Source of the DNA: Yersinia pekkanenii
GTDB lineage: Bacteria; Pseudomonadota; Gammaproteobacteria; Enterobacterales; Enterobacteriaceae
Direction: 5' to 3'
Length of the DNA: 64,000 nucleotides
Assembly: GCF_001152565.1 (NCBI RefSeq)
Contig: NZ_CQAZ01000020.1
Coordinates: 1-64,000 of the forward strand
Of this stretch, positions 17,736-30,332 are shown one piece after another; within the stretch, counting starts at the first letter, position 1, and each line of letters begins with the position of its first letter. The notes beneath the pieces were generated by a model. The model was given only the letters and a program-made list of their open reading frames with translations. It had not been told where the DNA came from and ran no database searches. Both the position numbers and the translations under genes were made by a program.

Positions 17736-18749
17736 ATGAAAACGTTAGGCGAATTCATCGTCGAGAAACAGCAAGATTTCTCTCACGCCACCGGCGAATT
17801 AACTTCATTACTATCAGCAATCAAACTCGGCGCAAAGATCATTCATCGCGATATCAATAAAGCCGGCCTGGTTGATATTTTAGGTACCAGTGGTGTTTCC
17901 AATATTCAGGGCGAAGACCAGATGAAACTGGATCTGTTTGCTAATGAAAAATTGAAAGCGGCGCTAAAAGCACGCGGCGAAGTTGCCGGTATCGCGTCCG
18001 AAGAAGAAGATGACATTGTTATCTTTAAGGGTGAGCGAGCAAAGAATGCCAAATATGTGGTTCTGATGGATCCGCTGGATGGATCCTCCAATATTGACGT
18101 GAATGTCTCCGTCGGTACTATTTTCTCTATCTACCGCCGCATTACCCCATGTGGGACAGAGATTACTGAAGCAGACTTCCTGCAACCGGGCACCAAACAA
18201 GTTGCTGCGGGTTATGTGGTCTATGGTTCTTCAACCATGCTGGTGTATACCACCGGCTGTGGTGTTCATGCCTTCACTTATGATCCGTCGCTGGGTGTTT
18301 TCTGTTTATCCCACGAAGAAGTTAGTTACCCCGCAACCGGTTGCATGTATTCCATCAACGAAGGGAACTACATTAAATTCCCGCTGGGTGTGAAGAAATA
18401 CATCAAGTACTGCCAGGAGCAAGATGAAGCCACCAAGCGCCCGTATACCTCGCGCTACATTGGTTCACTGGTTGCCGATTTCCACCGTAACCTGTTGAAA
18501 GGCGGGATTTATATTTACCCAAGCACCGCCAGCCACCCTCAAGGGAAACTCCGTTTACTGTACGAATGCAACCCTATGGCCTTCCTGGCAGAACAAGCCG
18601 GTGGTAAGGCGACGGATGGGGTGAACCGCATTCTGGATATCGTGCCAGAGAAACTGCATCAGCGCGCACCTTTCTTCGTCGGTACCACATCCATGGTAGA
18701 AAAAGCAGAATATTTTATTGCTAGTTTCCCGGATGAAGAAGCCCAGTAA
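17736..18749 (+). CDS. fbp: Fructose-1,6-bisphosphatase class I
   Basis: 337 residues from the ATG at 17736 ([15 protein letters not shown]); the frame is open back to 17631 but the extra 35 residues are not family-like. Metal-binding EEEDDIV and [17 protein letters not shown] and C-terminal GGKATDG are present. It catalyses the irreversible step of gluconeogenesis and is inhibited by AMP in the family. Confidence 0.97.
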   Translation: MKTLGEFIVEKQQDFSHATGELTSLLSAIKLGAKIIHRDINKAGLVDILGTSGVSNIQGEDQMKLDLFANEKLKAALKARGEVAGIASEEEDDIVIFKGERAKNAKYVVLMDPLDGSSNIDVNVSVGTIFSIYRRITPCGTEITEADFLQPGTKQVAAGYVVYGSSTMLVYTTGCGVHAFTYDPSLGVFCLSHEEVSYPATGCMYSINEGNYIKFPLGVKKYIKYCQEQDEATKRPYTSRYIGSLVADFHRNLLKGGIYIYPSTASHPQGKLRLLYECNPMAFLAEQAGGKATDGVNRILDIVPEKLHQRAPFFVGTTSMVEKAEYFIASFPDEEAQ

Positions 18750-18783
18750 TTTGCACTGGTTCAGCAGTTATACTGAAATCGAC

Positions 18784-18814
18784 AACAGCGGCCCATGAGC
18801 TGCTGTTTTTTTTA
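18784..18814 (+). terminator. Terminator after fbp
   Basis: ACAGCGGC-ccatga-GCTGCTGT (one mismatch) then a run of eight T, 35 bp past the fbp stop. Confidence 0.85.
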
Positions 18815-18946
18815 AATGGAATTCATGCAGAACTTGCTGGTTTATCTACGTAAATCATTGCGCGTTTGGCTAAAGCCAGTGTGCCGATAGCATATTGTTA
18901 CTGGTAACAAGCCCGAAAAATGGGAGTACTTTGAGGGTGTTTTGGC

Positions 18947-18952
18947 TATAAT
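18947..18952 (+). promoter_or_regulatory. -10 element of the ppa promoter
   Basis: A perfect TATAAT 40 bp before the ppa start codon; no convincing -35 at 17 bp spacing. Confidence 0.5.
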
Positions 18953-18992
18953 AGCCAGCACTCCATTTCTGGTTTGATAAAAGGAAACCTAC

Positions 18993-19520
18993 ATGAGCTT
19001 GAACGACGTACCTGCAGGTAAAGACCTGCCAGAAGATATTTATGTTGTGATCGAAATCCCTGCTAACGCTTCCCCGATCAAATATGAAATCGATAAAGAG
19101 ACTGGTTCTCTGTTTGTAGACCGCTTCATGTCTACTGCCATGTTCTATCCATGCAACTATGGTTACATCAACAACACCTTGTCATTAGATGGGGACCCGG
19201 TTGATGTGCTGGTACCAACGCCGTATCCATTGCAGCCAGGTTCAGTTATTCGTTGCCGCCCGGTTGGCGTGTTGAAAATGACTGACGAAGCAGGCGAAGA
19301 TGCCAAGTTGGTCGCGGTTCCACATAGCAAACTGACTAAAGAATACGATCACATTAAAGACGTGCAAGATCTGCCAGAATTGATGAAAGCACAGATCAAA
19401 CACTTCTTTGAGCATTACAAAGATTTGGAAGCCGGTAAGTGGGTGAAAGTTGACGGTTGGGAAGATGCTGCCGCTGCTAAAGCCGAGATAGTGTCCTCCT
19501 TCGAGCGTGCGAAGAAGTAA
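18993..19520 (+). CDS. ppa: Inorganic pyrophosphatase
   Basis: 175 residues, soluble family I. Active-site segments include [34 protein letters not shown] with the metal-binding Asp cluster, and KVDGWEDA. It hydrolyses pyrophosphate released by biosynthesis. Single-gene unit with its own promoter and terminator. Confidence 0.98.
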   Translation: MSLNDVPAGKDLPEDIYVVIEIPANASPIKYEIDKETGSLFVDRFMSTAMFYPCNYGYINNTLSLDGDPVDVLVPTPYPLQPGSVIRCRPVGVLKMTDEAGEDAKLVAVPHSKLTKEYDHIKDVQDLPELMKAQIKHFFEHYKDLEAGKWVKVDGWEDAAAAKAEIVSSFERAKK

Positions 19521-19537
19521 TTCTCTGTGTCGCATCG

Positions 19538-19571
19538 CAAAAAACACCGCTCATTGAGCGGTGTTTTTTTG
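19538..19571. terminator. Bidirectional terminator between ppa and ytfP
   Basis: A perfect 11-bp stem AACACCGCTCA / TGAGCGGTGTT with a 1-base centre, with A and T runs on its two sides, serving both converging genes. Confidence 0.92.
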
Positions 19572-19585
19572 ATTACAGTTTAACG

Positions 19586-19942
19586 TTACGGCTTATCATT
19601 TTCTTCATGTCGCTTGAGCCAGTCGCCACTGTAAATACGGGGTAACCCTTTGATCGGTAAACGATAAATGTAGATCCATGCACTGCCATAAGGCGTCTGG
19701 ATCAGCTCACGCCGGTAATCCTTGGTATTACTTTTAAGTTCATCTAACTCATTCATAATCGATGAATTAATTCGGTAAACTTCACAATGCACGGTGCCGT
19801 CTCTAGGGACAACCGCTGGATAATGGCCTAAGTTATACATCTCAAAGCCTTCCAGATCATGTTCACCCAACCACTGGGCGTCCGTCATCCAATGACTATT
19901 ACCTTGCTTGCGCCGTAAACTGCCGTAGACAATAATTCGCAT
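19586..19942 (-). CDS. ytfP: Gamma-glutamylcyclotransferase-fold protein YtfP
   Basis: 118 residues with the AIG2/GGCT-like start MRIIVYGSLRRKQGNSHWM (YGSL motif) and the LDELKSNTKDY acidic segment. Biochemical role in bacteria is not settled. It starts 2 bp after the tamB stop, so it belongs to the tamA-tamB-ytfP operon. Confidence 0.93.
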   Translation of the reverse strand: MRIIVYGSLRRKQGNSHWMTDAQWLGEHDLEGFEMYNLGHYPAVVPRDGTVHCEVYRINSSIMNELDELKSNTKDYRRELIQTPYGSAWIYIYRLPIKGLPRIYSGDWLKRHEENDKP

Positions 19943-19944
19943 TG

Positions 19945-22900
19945 TTAGAACTCAAACTGATAAAGCACATCTAATGCCTGATCAATACCAGACACCGCTT
20001 CCAGATACAACCTGGGCATCAACCGATAACGTAATGTTAACGTAGCTAGCGAGTCAAATATACCTACACCGTATTTTACTTGCAGATCTTTGGTGACATA
20101 ACCACTGACAACCACTTGTGAGCTATCACCAACACCTTGTGTATCCAGAGCCAGGTTACTGACACCAAATGCCTCGCCGATTTTACCCACAAGTTTACCG
20201 CTTTGTGCCACCCCCATGCCAATCAGCATAGAGGTCATCAGGCCACTGTCTGCCCCTGAATTGCCCAGCCCCTGGCCGCGCAGCAGATAAGATAACGCTT
20301 CCTGCTGGGACATGGCCGGGTCTGAGAACACGTCCAACCGTGGTGCATCTGCCATACCGGTAACTCGCACACCGGCGGTCACACCATCAGCCGTAGCATC
20401 AGGATTTCGTATCGCTTCAATATTGAGTAATGGTTGGTCCGCTGGGCCGGAGAACAGCAATACCCCTTTATTAACAATCAAATCCTGACCATAAGCACGG
20501 AAGCTGCCGGACGGAATATTAATTTGCCCGTTCAGCCCCAAACCTCGCTGATCTTGTACCATTATCAAATCGCCCTGCAAGCGGGCTTTCAGGCCAAATG
20601 CATTTAGGCGGACGTCGTTACCCACCCTAATAACCAGATTACTGTTAATCGGTATACTGGCTGTTTGTGGCGAAATAGGCTTCAGATCGTTATTGAGCAT
20701 CACCTCGTCCGGCGAAACACCCACTGCGCTTTCGGGCACGTCCTGCACGGTTATTCGTGCCCATGGGATATCCACTGACCCGTTGAGGGTAAACAACTGT
20801 GGTGTCGCCTCAAAGACAATGTCCGGTGACACATCAATCCGCACCATCGGCGGAACCGTGACCCGCAACTTATTGCCTTTGGCCGCGATGCGCGCACGCC
20901 AGGCATTGATGTCACGCCAATCGGCATCACCAGAGAGATTAAGCTGCCCTTGCGAGGTACGGATCAAGCCTTCCAGCGTCGAAGTCATACCGTCGAAATT
21001 CATCACCAAACGCCCTTCGGTAATATCAAATGGCATCCAGCTACCATCGACATCCACATTATCCAGCGCCAGTCGGCCAAAGACTAATGGGCTTTTCGCA
21101 TTGCCGCCCAAACGTAAGTTTGCGTTTAATATGCCAGCGGCTTTTTCACCATCACCCAGTATCGGATTAATCATTGCCAACGAGATATTACTGATAGCAA
21201 TGTTACCGGATAAGTTACGCCGCCCTTCTGGATCAGCGACCTGCACCTGACCAGTGAATTGACCATTATTCACCAGTTTAATCAGCCAGTCGGCTCGCAC
21301 CTGCCCATTGGTTAGGCCGCCATTCAGATTCAGTGTTTCAAAAGCAATGGGCAGCGGGTTACCCTGCACCATTTGTTGTACTTTGACGCCGTTACCACTG
21401 AGCGATACTCGTACATCCGGCAAGCTGCCTCCGGCTTTCCAACTGACATCTGCCCGGCCAGTGAACACCCCACTCAGGGTGGTATCCGGGCCAAGAAACG
21501 GTTTTATCATGGCTAAATCAAAACGATTGAGTACCACACTCGCCTGCCCGTCAGGGCCAGCCTCAATCGCCCTTGGGACACAAAGCTCCGCGTTTGGATT
21601 AAGCCAACAATGCGGCCCAATGGTGACCCGCTGTAAGGTATTTTGGTAATCCAAGGTCATCGCACGGCTTAGTTGCCATTCACCTACCGGCGTATCGAAG
21701 CGCGTGTTATTCAGCGTACCGCGCCAGCGCTCTTGCTGACGGTCGAAACTGCCTTCCAACGCCAATTGGCCGGACACGGGTTCGCCCTGCATATTCAGGC
21801 GCAACTGATGCTGTTTTTCACTGCCCCGGGCATCTAACGTCAAGAGACTGACCACCAAATCAGCTTGCTTGAGTTGCTCGACTCTAATAGCCAACTGGCC
21901 CTGAATTTGATCCGTTGAACGAACGTCGCCATCAATCTTAACCAGGTTAATGGTCAGTTCCTGCCATTGCAGACGGCTGGCAGTCAGATCAGCCAGCAGT
22001 TGTGGCGCTTTCAGGTTCCCGCGTAATTTCAGCGTCCCTTTCACCACACCGCCCAACCCCGGCAACGCCCCATCGAGTTGCGGCGCATCGATATTGGCAT
22101 CCAGCAGCCAGTTATCATTAAGGTCGCCTTTGACATCCAGCTTATTGCGCCCTAATGCCAGATTGATGCCCGGAATATGCCACTGACCCGCCGCATTGCC
22201 GGTCAATGAACCGCGCGCAGTGACGCGATTTTGTTTCACATTGCCGTCCAGCGTCAGCTCCGGCACCTGTAATTGCCAACTGCCACCATGGATACTGCCG
22301 CGAGTCACAATCTTGCCATCCAGTTTTGCTGGCCAATCCGGCCACTGCCGCGCGGTGTTAATGCCCGACAGGGTTAATACCGCGTTCCAACTGATAGCTT
22401 TACTCCAATCCACCACACCGGTCAGGTCAGTGTTACCTTGCAACGCCGCCAAACGTAGGCGTGTCAGATTGAATTGCTCGACATTGCCTTTGCCATCCAG
22501 CGTGAATGCCGCCGGTGGTAAGTCAGTGCCTTTGAAGTCTGAGCGGATTGAGAGCGCATAATCTGTCGCCTGCCCGTTAAGTCGCATACGAAGATTATTG
22601 ATTTGATATTGAGCTTCACCGGCCAAAGGCCAACGCAATTGCTTGCTTTGCAGGGTCAAGGCCGATGGTAAGCCTGCCTGTGCCAGCGAAGTTTCTGCAT
22701 CCAGTTGCGCACTCACCGGGCCAGATAGATTGAGTGCTAGCTTAAGTTGATCGCGTAATGCGCCACCCACCGTCAGCTTCATTTTCTCACCTTTCAGTGG
22801 CTCGATATTCAGCGCACCGTTGATCACCATACTCAGCGGCCAGTTATCAGCCAGCGTAGCCTCACCATGGGCTGACAGCCCACCCTGTGGCGATTTGATA

Positions 22901-23772
22901 TCCAGCGTATCCAGCGTTATCCGGTTTTCTTGCGTACTGGCTTGCAATAAGAGGCTACTGATAAGCACATCGGTATCGCCAGTCAGCCGGAGTTGTTGCC
23001 CTGATATCTCTTTAATCTGCACATCCAGTGGCAAACGGAAATCGGGTAACGCTGGCAGCAATGGTTTGGCAAACAGCGCCTTTAAGGTTTCACCCAGTTG
23101 GGCTTCCTGCTTTGCGGATGCCGCCTGCTGCTCAGCAACTTCTTTTACGGCGATAGCGGTTTCAACCACCGGCTTGGCCGCATCGGGGGCGATCACTGGC
23201 ACCGTTTTTGGCAATGCTATCAATAACCCACTGATTTTGGTTGGCATCAGTGTCAGTGCGCGCTGTTGCCAATGCGCACCTGTACGGAATTCATCCAGCG
23301 AAATCGCGGTGTCATCAATAGTCACTTTGACATTATTCAGCGACAGCAAACGTAAGGTAATGGGATACGGGGTACTCAGTTCGCCCATAGGCTCCGTGCT
23401 GGCCGGCGCTTCTGCCGCTGGCGGCATGGCTTTGGTATCCACCACCACATCCACATCTTGTGCTGTCAGTGCATTAACGCACAACTCGCTACGCTTGAGA
23501 CAAGAGAGCTGTAATGACAGATTAAACTGCCCTGCTTTAACGGTGACACCCGGCATTTGATACTGAATGCCTTGAAGCCGGAGGTCACGCCAACCACCAC
23601 TGACACTGGCAATATCCAGGCCAGGAACCCAACGAGCGGCGCTGTTGATAACAAAATGCAACCCACTGGTGGTACCCAGCAACCCCGCCAAAGCCCCTAC
23701 CAGCAGCAGGATAATGAGCAGAAATGCGATACTGAGTCTCTTTATCCACCGCTGTCCCTTTACCAAAATCAT
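19945..23772 (-). CDS. tamB: Translocation and assembly module subunit TamB
   Basis: 1275 residues. A single N-terminal membrane anchor ([20 protein letters not shown]) is followed by a long periplasmic beta-helical region and the conserved C-terminal DUF490 domain ending [16 protein letters not shown]. With TamA it forms a bridge from inner to outer membrane used in autotransporter assembly and, by more recent work, phospholipid transport. An Ala/Glu-rich stretch ([20 protein letters not shown]) lies near residue 210. Overlaps tamA by 4 bp. Confidence 0.97.
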   Translation of the reverse strand: MILVKGQRWIKRLSIAFLLIILLLVGALAGLLGTTSGLHFVINSAARWVPGLDIASVSGGWRDLRLQGIQYQMPGVTVKAGQFNLSLQLSCLKRSELCVNALTAQDVDVVVDTKAMPPAAEAPASTEPMGELSTPYPITLRLLSLNNVKVTIDDTAISLDEFRTGAHWQQRALTLMPTKISGLLIALPKTVPVIAPDAAKPVVETAIAVKEVAEQQAASAKQEAQLGETLKALFAKPLLPALPDFRLPLDVQIKEISGQQLRLTGDTDVLISSLLLQASTQENRITLDTLDIKSPQGGLSAHGEATLADNWPLSMVINGALNIEPLKGEKMKLTVGGALRDQLKLALNLSGPVSAQLDAETSLAQAGLPSALTLQSKQLRWPLAGEAQYQINNLRMRLNGQATDYALSIRSDFKGTDLPPAAFTLDGKGNVEQFNLTRLRLAALQGNTDLTGVVDWSKAISWNAVLTLSGINTARQWPDWPAKLDGKIVTRGSIHGGSWQLQVPELTLDGNVKQNRVTARGSLTGNAAGQWHIPGINLALGRNKLDVKGDLNDNWLLDANIDAPQLDGALPGLGGVVKGTLKLRGNLKAPQLLADLTASRLQWQELTINLVKIDGDVRSTDQIQGQLAIRVEQLKQADLVVSLLTLDARGSEKQHQLRLNMQGEPVSGQLALEGSFDRQQERWRGTLNNTRFDTPVGEWQLSRAMTLDYQNTLQRVTIGPHCWLNPNAELCVPRAIEAGPDGQASVVLNRFDLAMIKPFLGPDTTLSGVFTGRADVSWKAGGSLPDVRVSLSGNGVKVQQMVQGNPLPIAFETLNLNGGLTNGQVRADWLIKLVNNGQFTGQVQVADPEGRRNLSGNIAISNISLAMINPILGDGEKAAGILNANLRLGGNAKSPLVFGRLALDNVDVDGSWMPFDITEGRLVMNFDGMTSTLEGLIRTSQGQLNLSGDADWRDINAWRARIAAKGNKLRVTVPPMVRIDVSPDIVFEATPQLFTLNGSVDIPWARITVQDVPESAVGVSPDEVMLNNDLKPISPQTASIPINSNLVIRVGNDVRLNAFGLKARLQGDLIMVQDQRGLGLNGQINIPSGSFRAYGQDLIVNKGVLLFSGPADQPLLNIEAIRNPDATADGVTAGVRVTGMADAPRLDVFSDPAMSQQEALSYLLRGQGLGNSGADSGLMTSMLIGMGVAQSGKLVGKIGEAFGVSNLALDTQGVGDSSQVVVSGYVTKDLQVKYGVGIFDSLATLTLRYRLMPRLYLEAVSGIDQALDVLYQFEF

Positions 23773-25514
23773 AGTTCAGGCCCCAAACCGATATAAAATT
23801 GCACGCCATGTGCTTGGTTATCACCAATAGGTTTCGCGATATCCAACTTGATTGGACCGACCGGAGAAGCCCAACGCACCCCGACCCCAGCACCGGTTTT
23901 TAAATCACTCTTGCGAATATCATTAACCGCTTCACCCGAATCAACAAATACCGCCCCCCACCATCGGCCCGTGACGTTATATTGATATTCGAGCGTGCCG
24001 GTTGCCAGTTTAGAGGCACCGGTCAATTTACCGTCGCTATCCCGTGGCGAGATATCGCGGAATTTATAGCCACGAATACTGCGGTCCCCCCCAGCAAAGA
24101 AGCGCAATGAGGGCGGTACGCGGTTAAAGTCATTAGTTTCAATCCAGCCTAAATTCCCCCGTACCACGAAGCGGTTTTTCTCACCCAAAGTCCGAATCCA
24201 GACGTTTTGCGCCTGGAATATCCCGAAATCCACGTCAGATCCCCATGTGGTATCAGACCAATCAATGGAATAGTTCTGACTATCACCCCAGACCGGCATT
24301 GCCCCCCCCCGCTGACGAGTGCGGCTAACATTAACCCCTGGGTACAGCAGCATGGTGGTATCAGTGATACGACCTTGAGTAAAGTGATCCAAACTCCAAC
24401 GCAGGTTGACGGATCGCTTCCAGCCACTGGAAAGATCCCAGAACCGGGCTACGTTCAGAGTGGTGGTATCAGAATTTGTGTCATTCAGATCGGTGCGTTT
24501 AAACCCGCCCTGTAACAGGTAATACTGTTCAAGCGGGTTCTTCAACAGCGGAATACGATAGCTGAAATCCAATGTCTGTTCGGGGACGGAAAGCGTAGTG
24601 CTGGTGGTCAGGCTGTGCCCGTAGGCGTTCATCCACGGTTTACGCCAACTGGCGGTCAGACGTGGGCCAACATCGGTAGCATAGCCGCCACCCAGCTCGA
24701 CCGTATTTTCTGTTCGTGGGGTCACAACCGCATCAAGTGGCAGGATTTTGGTTTTTCTCGCCTCGCGGAAATCCGGTGAAACCACCACCGAGTTAAACCA
24801 GTTAGTTGCCGCCAGACGGCGGTTCAGCTCAGCCAGTTCATCAGAGGTATAAAACTCGCCTTCATGAAAGGGCACTAAATTTTGTAGAAAATCCTCACGG
24901 ATCTGCGAACCTTGGAAGATAACTTTACCAAAACGGTAACGCTCCCCGCTGTCAAAATCGATATCCCAGAAAGCTTTACGCAGTTCAGCCGCCACACCCA
25001 ACTGGCTTTTGATCATATTGGCATCGAAATAACCACGGCGTAACGCTAAGCCAGTCAGTGAGCTGGTGAAATTATCAAAATCGCCATGATTGAGAACCGA
25101 GCCAATTTTAGGGGTATCGCGGCGCACCAGTGCCAGATAGTCGGGATCGGTTTTCGCCCCGCCTTGTAGCACGATATCCACACCCGCAATCAAAACCGGC
25201 TCACCGGGAACCACATTGGCAATTAAAACTGAACGAGCAGGTGCCGGACGCTGTTGCAAATCGAAAGTGATGGTAGGGTCGTAATAGCCTAAAGCACGCA
25301 ATCCCTGACGGATAGCGTCATCCACCCGCGCGCGAAAACGGCCATCGGATGTGATTTCGTCAGTACCTATTGTTGATAAACGCGCCCTGACGTTTCTCTC
25401 TAAATCCCCGCTAAGACCCTCAACCTGCAACCGCACATTGGCAGCATAGGCAGCATAGGCAATAGGTGTGGCGAGCAATATGCACAAAAAACACAGAATA
25501 GGGTATCGTGGCAC
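23769..25514 (-). CDS. tamA: Outer membrane assembly protein TamA
   Basis: 581 residues of the Omp85 family. Signal peptide [17 protein letters not shown], then three POTRA domains to about residue 265, then a 16-stranded barrel with the lid-lock motif [11 protein letters not shown] and a C-terminal strand ending LGPEL. First gene of tamA-tamB-ytfP. An ERIC element lies just upstream of its start. Confidence 0.97.
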   Translation of the reverse strand: MPRYPILCFLCILLATPIAYAAYAANVRLQVEGLSGDLERNVRARLSTIGTDEITSDGRFRARVDDAIRQGLRALGYYDPTITFDLQQRPAPARSVLIANVVPGEPVLIAGVDIVLQGGAKTDPDYLALVRRDTPKIGSVLNHGDFDNFTSSLTGLALRRGYFDANMIKSQLGVAAELRKAFWDIDFDSGERYRFGKVIFQGSQIREDFLQNLVPFHEGEFYTSDELAELNRRLAATNWFNSVVVSPDFREARKTKILPLDAVVTPRTENTVELGGGYATDVGPRLTASWRKPWMNAYGHSLTTSTTLSVPEQTLDFSYRIPLLKNPLEQYYLLQGGFKRTDLNDTNSDTTTLNVARFWDLSSGWKRSVNLRWSLDHFTQGRITDTTMLLYPGVNVSRTRQRGGAMPVWGDSQNYSIDWSDTTWGSDVDFGIFQAQNVWIRTLGEKNRFVVRGNLGWIETNDFNRVPPSLRFFAGGDRSIRGYKFRDISPRDSDGKLTGASKLATGTLEYQYNVTGRWWGAVFVDSGEAVNDIRKSDLKTGAGVGVRWASPVGPIKLDIAKPIGDNQAHGVQFYIGLGPEL

Positions 25515-25533
25515 GCGTACTCCTAATTAATTT

Positions 25534-25660
<127 letters not shown>

Positions 25661-25928
25661 TTTTCCTGTAAAAACGATCTCACGAATGTTTGGCAATAGT
25701 GACCATTACTGACACCATGGTCTGGCAAACACTCATCCCGCATTTAAAGACCGATTTAAGCCTGTTACCCCTAAAACTCTACCTTAAGCCGCTACATTAA
25801 CGCAGAATGGCTCTTATTGTGTGCAAACTCGCCATCAGATACAACTGTCTATAGCTATTCACGGTAAACATCTTGTTATGGATTTGCTGTAAACTGCAGA
25901 TTCACGGTAAACATCGGAGACTATTTTG

Positions 25929-26567
25929 GTGCAAAAATTTGATAAAACCACCGTTATTGATGCGGCGAATGCTTTGCCGGGGCGACTGACACCAATGCCC
26001 GTCGCAACTCTCCATGTGGTGAATGAACACTCTATGACTCATATCCCTGAAGGGATGGACGTTGCTATCTTCGCCATGGGCTGCTTCTGGGGTGTTGAAC
26101 GCCTGTTCTGGCAACTACCCGGAGTCTACAGCACTGCCGCAGGCTACTGTGGCGGCTATACGCCGAATCCAACCTATCATGAAGTTTGCAGTGGCCGCAC
26201 CGCCCATACAGAAGTGGTTCGCGTTGTCTTTGATCCGGCCATCATCAACTACCGCCAACTATTGCAGATTTTCTGGGAAAATCACGATCCCGCTCAGGGA
26301 ATGCGTCAGGGCGGTGATGTCGGAACACAATATCGTTCAGCCATTTATGTTTTGACCCCAGAACAGGAAATGCAGGCTCAAGAGAGTAAAGCCCTGTTCC
26401 AGCAAGCAATGGAAAAGGCCGGTGTTCACCGTACGATCACCAGTGAGATTGCGGTTGCATTGCCGTTTTACTATGCCGAGCATGACCATCAACAATATTT
26501 ATACAAAAATCCGCATGGATATTGTGGTCTGGGTGGCATTGGCGTTTGTATGCCGCCTGATTTGTAG
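25929..26567 (+). CDS. msrA: Peptide methionine-S-sulfoxide reductase MsrA
   Basis: 212 residues from the GTG at 25929, which has GGAGA 9 bases upstream and aligns with the E. coli N-terminus. The catalytic [10 protein letters not shown] is at about residues 50-59, and the resolving cysteines lie in [12 protein letters not shown]. Repairs oxidised methionine. Divergent from tamA as in E. coli. Confidence 0.96.
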   Translation: MQKFDKTTVIDAANALPGRLTPMPVATLHVVNEHSMTHIPEGMDVAIFAMGCFWGVERLFWQLPGVYSTAAGYCGGYTPNPTYHEVCSGRTAHTEVVRVVFDPAIINYRQLLQIFWENHDPAQGMRQGGDVGTQYRSAIYVLTPEQEMQAQESKALFQQAMEKAGVHRTITSEIAVALPFYYAEHDHQQYLYKNPHGYCGLGGIGVCMPPDL

Positions 26568-26730
26568 GGCTGGCGGCGCTCTCGCCGCTGCTGCTATACT
26601 ATGCGGGCTGTTCGCTCAGCCCGATGGCGGCTTTCTGCCGTTATCTTGAAACTAATTGAATTAACCGAATTAACCGTATGGCCCTTCCTTACGATCGCCG
26701 ACGCTATTGTCGGTACGACACGGACAGATT

Positions 26731-28062
26731 ATGTTAAACAGTATTTTACTGATTCTTTTTTTAATCGCCGTGAGCGCCTTCTTCTCGTTGTCTGAGATTT
26801 CGCTGGCAGCTTCACGCAAAATTAAATTAAAACTTTTGGCGGATGAAGGCGATATCAACGCCTTTCGCGTCCTTAAATTACAAGAGACTCCGGGGATTTT
26901 CTTCACCGTAGTCCAAATTGGCCTGAACGCCGTTGCTATCCTGGGGGGTATTGTCGGTGATGCAGCGTTCTCTCCTTCTTTCAGAGTGGTGTTTGAACGC
27001 TTTATGTCACCTGAGCTGGCTGATCAAGTGAGCTTTATTTGCTCGTTCGTTCTGGTTACCAGCTTATTTATTCTATTTGCTGACTTAACCCCGAAACGCA
27101 TCGGTATGATTTCACCTGAATCGGTTGCCGTTCGGATCGTCAACCCGATGCGCTTCTGCATAATGATTTGTCGTCCATTAGTTTGGTTTTTCAATGGAAT
27201 GGCAAATCTCATCTTCCGCCTATTCAAGCTACCAATGGTTCGCAATGATGACATCACTTCAGATGATATCTATGCGGTAGTGGAAGCGGGGGCATTAGCC
27301 GGGGTGTTACGTAAACAAGAACACGAACTGATTGAAAACGTCTTTGAGCTGGAATCACGCACTGTCCCTTCGTCAATGACCTCACGTGAAAGTGTGATTT
27401 TTTTCGATCTGCGGGAAAGTGAAGACAGCATAAAAGAGAAAATTTCGACCCACCCCCATTCAAAATTCCTGGTATGTGATGGTCAGATTGATCAAGTGGT
27501 GGGCTATGTTGACTCCAAAGACTTGCTGAACCGGGTATTAGGCAACCAGAGCCTGATACTGAGTAGTGGGGTACAAATTCGCTCAGCCCTGATTGTGCCA
27601 GATACCCTGACACTTTCCGAGGCGCTGGAAAGCTTTAAAACGGCCGGTGAAGACTTTGCTGTCATTCTTAATGAATATGCTTTGGTAGTTGGGATCATAA
27701 CCTTGAATGACGTAATGACGACGTTGATGGGGGATTTGGTCGGCCAGGGGCAGGAAGAGCAAATTGTTGCCCGTGATGAAAGCTCATGGCTGATTGAGGG
27801 CGGTACCCCAATCGAAGATGTCATGCGCGTGCTGCATATCGATGAATTCCCGCAGTCTGGAAATTACGAAACCATAGGGGGGTTTATGATGTATATGCTG
27901 CGCAAAATTCCAAAGCGCACCGATTTTGTCAAATATGCGGGTTACAAATTTGAAGTGGTGGATATCGATAGTTACAAAATCGATCAGCTACTGGTGACCA
28001 AAATCAGTGACCTGCCAGCGCCAATACTGCCAAAAGCGCCGCACGAAAGCAGTGATGCGTAG
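26731..28062 (+). CDS. ytfL: HlyC/CorC-type membrane protein YtfL (PaeA-like)
   Basis: 443 residues from the ATG at 26731 (MLNSILLILFLIAVSAFFSL). CNNM/DUF21 membrane domain in the first 190 residues, two CBS repeats (about 205-330) and a C-terminal CorC_HlyC domain. In enterics the E. coli/Salmonella protein exports polyamines (cadaverine, putrescine) in stationary phase. An upstream ATG at 26707 is less likely. No strong ribosome site visible. Confidence 0.92.
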   Translation: MLNSILLILFLIAVSAFFSLSEISLAASRKIKLKLLADEGDINAFRVLKLQETPGIFFTVVQIGLNAVAILGGIVGDAAFSPSFRVVFERFMSPELADQVSFICSFVLVTSLFILFADLTPKRIGMISPESVAVRIVNPMRFCIMICRPLVWFFNGMANLIFRLFKLPMVRNDDITSDDIYAVVEAGALAGVLRKQEHELIENVFELESRTVPSSMTSRESVIFFDLRESEDSIKEKISTHPHSKFLVCDGQIDQVVGYVDSKDLLNRVLGNQSLILSSGVQIRSALIVPDTLTLSEALESFKTAGEDFAVILNEYALVVGIITLNDVMTTLMGDLVGQGQEEQIVARDESSWLIEGGTPIEDVMRVLHIDEFPQSGNYETIGGFMMYMLRKIPKRTDFVKYAGYKFEVVDIDSYKIDQLLVTKISDLPAPILPKAPHESSDA

Positions 28063-28097
28063 TAACAGTTTGAATTAATTATGATTTAAAACATTAA

Positions 28098-28117
28098 CGG
28101 CCCCTAAATAGGGGCCG
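28098..28117 (+). terminator. Hairpin after ytfL
   Basis: CGGCCCCT-aaat-AGGGGCCG, 35 bp after the stop; weak T run, so a probable but not certain terminator. Confidence 0.55.
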
Positions 28118-28154
28118 CGATTAATTCTGTTCGGGGGTAAATCTATACCCAAAG

Positions 28155-28370
28155 TCATTGTGTAAGAAGGGTATCTGCTTGCAAACGCATCACTTGCTGA
28201 TTAACTTCTGACATCACTTCAAAGTGGCGCTTATCCTTAACTTTCGGGATCAAAATTTTGCCTTTGTCGAACTCAAAAGCCCCCATATCTTTGATATACA
28301 GCCTCCCACGGAAAAGTGTTTTGACATACATCGCCACTTTAGCCGGGTTGTAACGCTGGAAGATCCTCAT
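28155..28370 (-). CDS. ytfK: DUF1107 protein YtfK
   Basis: 71 residues from the ATG at 28370, with GGGAGGAAAG upstream. Sequence [20 protein letters not shown] and [20 protein letters not shown] closely match E. coli YtfK, which binds SpoT and raises (p)ppGpp under phosphate or fatty acid starvation. The upstream 28371-28689 region shows no other gene; it carries the divergent ytfK/ytfJ promoters, which I could not place. Confidence 0.93.
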   Translation of the reverse strand: MRIFQRYNPAKVAMYVKTLFRGRLYIKDMGAFEFDKGKILIPKVKDKRHFEVMSEVNQQVMRLQADTLLTQ

Positions 28371-28689
28371 TATTTTACTTTCCTCCCGTAACACCAATAC
28401 ATACTCTTTCGCGCCTTCGCGACCAAGATCACAGGTAACGTAAGATAATTGCAGAGTAATAGACCTAGAGTATCGGCTTAAGTTCCCACAAAATCAGTCA
28501 TTGATGCTGGATTTACATAATATTACAGAATAAAAAAGGAAAGATGAGGCTTATTAGCAGAATAACCATCTAATAACTACCGGGAATAAATCTTTTCAGC
28601 GAACAGGACAGACCTCTGATCTGCACCTATTATTGGGGAACTTACCCGATTTCAGGGATAAGACCCTCCCTTCTTCATAAGGATATAAC

Positions 28690-29253
28690 ATGATAAAAAA
28701 TAGCCTGCTGATACTGTCGCTACTGCTTACACCGTTATTAGCCGCTGCTCATACCCTTCAAATCGACCAAAGAGTGCCGCCAGTGGGTGTCAGCGATAAA
28801 GGCGAGTTAAATTATGATAAGGCTACTGATCAGTTTAGCTATAAAAACTGGAATAGCTCGCAACTGCCCGGCAAAGTGCGAGTGATCCAACACATCGCGG
28901 GCCGCACTTCGGCAAAAGAGCTGAATGCCCCCTTGGTGGAAGCCATAAAGCAGGCTAATCTGCCACACGAACATTACCAAACGACGACAATCGTCAATAC
29001 CGATGACGCCATCATTGGTACTGCCATGTTTGTACGCAACAGTATTGAGAGTAATAAGCGCGAATTCCCCTGGTCACAATTTGTGGTCGACAGCAACGGT
29101 AATGTGAAGAAGGCTTGGGGCTTAGCAGAAAAAGGCTCCGCCATTGTGGTGCTGGATCCACAAGGAAAGGTTAAATTCGTCAAAGATGGCGCACTGACAC
29201 CACAAGAGGTACAGCAGGTCATCGACCAACTACACCAACTTGTGAAGCCATAA
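28690..29253 (+). CDS. ytfJ: Periplasmic YtfJ-family protein
   Basis: 187 residues with a signal peptide (SLLILSLLLTPLLAAAH). The mature part has a thioredoxin-like layout (PGKVRVIQHIAGRTSAKELN, FVVDSNGNVKKAWGL, VLDPQGKVKFVKDGALTPQE) but no CXXC. Function unknown. It ends 5 bp from the convergent cysQ stop with no terminator between them. Confidence 0.92.
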   Translation: MIKNSLLILSLLLTPLLAAAHTLQIDQRVPPVGVSDKGELNYDKATDQFSYKNWNSSQLPGKVRVIQHIAGRTSAKELNAPLVEAIKQANLPHEHYQTTTIVNTDDAIIGTAMFVRNSIESNKREFPWSQFVVDSNGNVKKAWGLAEKGSAIVVLDPQGKVKFVKDGALTPQEVQQVIDQLHQLVKP

Positions 29254-29258
29254 TAATA

Positions 29259-30002
29259 CTAGAATAACGACACTCTGAAGCCGGGGTTCAGGAAAGATTC
29301 ACGCGGGGTATAATCCAGTGGCTTACCCTGCCAATCATGCACCAGTGCCCCGGCGGCAACGGCAACGGCATGCCCAGCCGCAGTATCCCACACATTAGTT
29401 GGCCCGAAACGGGGGTATAACTGTGCCTTTCCTTCAGCTACCAGACAAAATTTGAGTGATGAGCCCACTGAGACAGTCTGATGTTCGCCCAACTGTGATA
29501 AATAATCTTCCAGTTCGGCATCGCTGTGGGAACGGCTTACCACCACCAGCGGCAGGAGTGCGTCACGGACTTGAATTTGCATACGCCGACCGCATTCCTC
29601 TTTCCATGCCTGACCATTTTCCGCGCTGTACATTACGTCGGTCACTGGGGCATACACCACACCCAGAACCGGCTCACCCTTATCGATCAACGCAATATTA
29701 ACGGTAAATTCACCATTGCGGTTCAGAAACTCTTTGGTGCCATCCAGCGGATCCACCAACCAGTATCGTTGCCAGTGCTGACGCACCGTCCACAACGGCG
29801 GGTCTTCTTCAGATAACAACGGGATATCGGGAGTCAGTACCGCTAATCCAGCTTTGATAATCTGATGAGCCGCCAGATCCGCCTCAGTTACGGGTGAATC
29901 ATCTTTTTTATGGGCCATATTAAGGGGTTTCTCACCCTGATAGACCGCCATAATCACCACGCCGGCCTCGCGAGCTAACTGGCAAACTTGCTCTAACATC
30001 AT
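29259..30002 (-). CDS. cysQ: 3'(2'),5'-bisphosphate nucleotidase CysQ
   Basis: 247 residues of the inositol monophosphatase family: [27 protein letters not shown] (metal site, about residues 82-101) and [16 protein letters not shown]. It converts PAP to AMP and relieves inhibition of sulfate assimilation. Divergent from cpdB; the 330-bp gap between them shows no clear motif. Confidence 0.97.
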   Translation of the reverse strand: MMLEQVCQLAREAGVVIMAVYQGEKPLNMAHKKDDSPVTEADLAAHQIIKAGLAVLTPDIPLLSEEDPPLWTVRQHWQRYWLVDPLDGTKEFLNRNGEFTVNIALIDKGEPVLGVVYAPVTDVMYSAENGQAWKEECGRRMQIQVRDALLPLVVVSRSHSDAELEDYLSQLGEHQTVSVGSSLKFCLVAEGKAQLYPRFGPTNVWDTAAGHAVAVAAGALVHDWQGKPLDYTPRESFLNPGFRVSLF

Positions 30003-30332
30003 CCACCCCTTGGTATTATGAGTATGTCGAATATTGACAGTGATATTTGAAACCTCTCACTCACCCTCTATTCATTTTAGAACGCAAAACCAAATAAAAA
30101 TTAATCATCTCATGATGTGTACTCATCTGGCAGACTAATAAGAACCCCGCCAAATAGCCATGATAGTCGAGTAACCTTCAATAAAATCAGTGGTATTAAC
30201 CTACCGTAACTGTGAACTTCTGCGCGTTATCCTGCTGCATTTTCTGCCAAACTTCACACTTTGTTGTCGCAGTTAATTAAAATTACATATTTTTTTGCGA
30301 TACATGTCGAATAGATCTTAATGGAGAAAGCC

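Noticed and set aside
20693-21250. Long open frames antisense to tamB (also 22820-23560)
   Set aside because: They are shadows of the GC-rich tamB coding strand, with no ribosome sites or family features.
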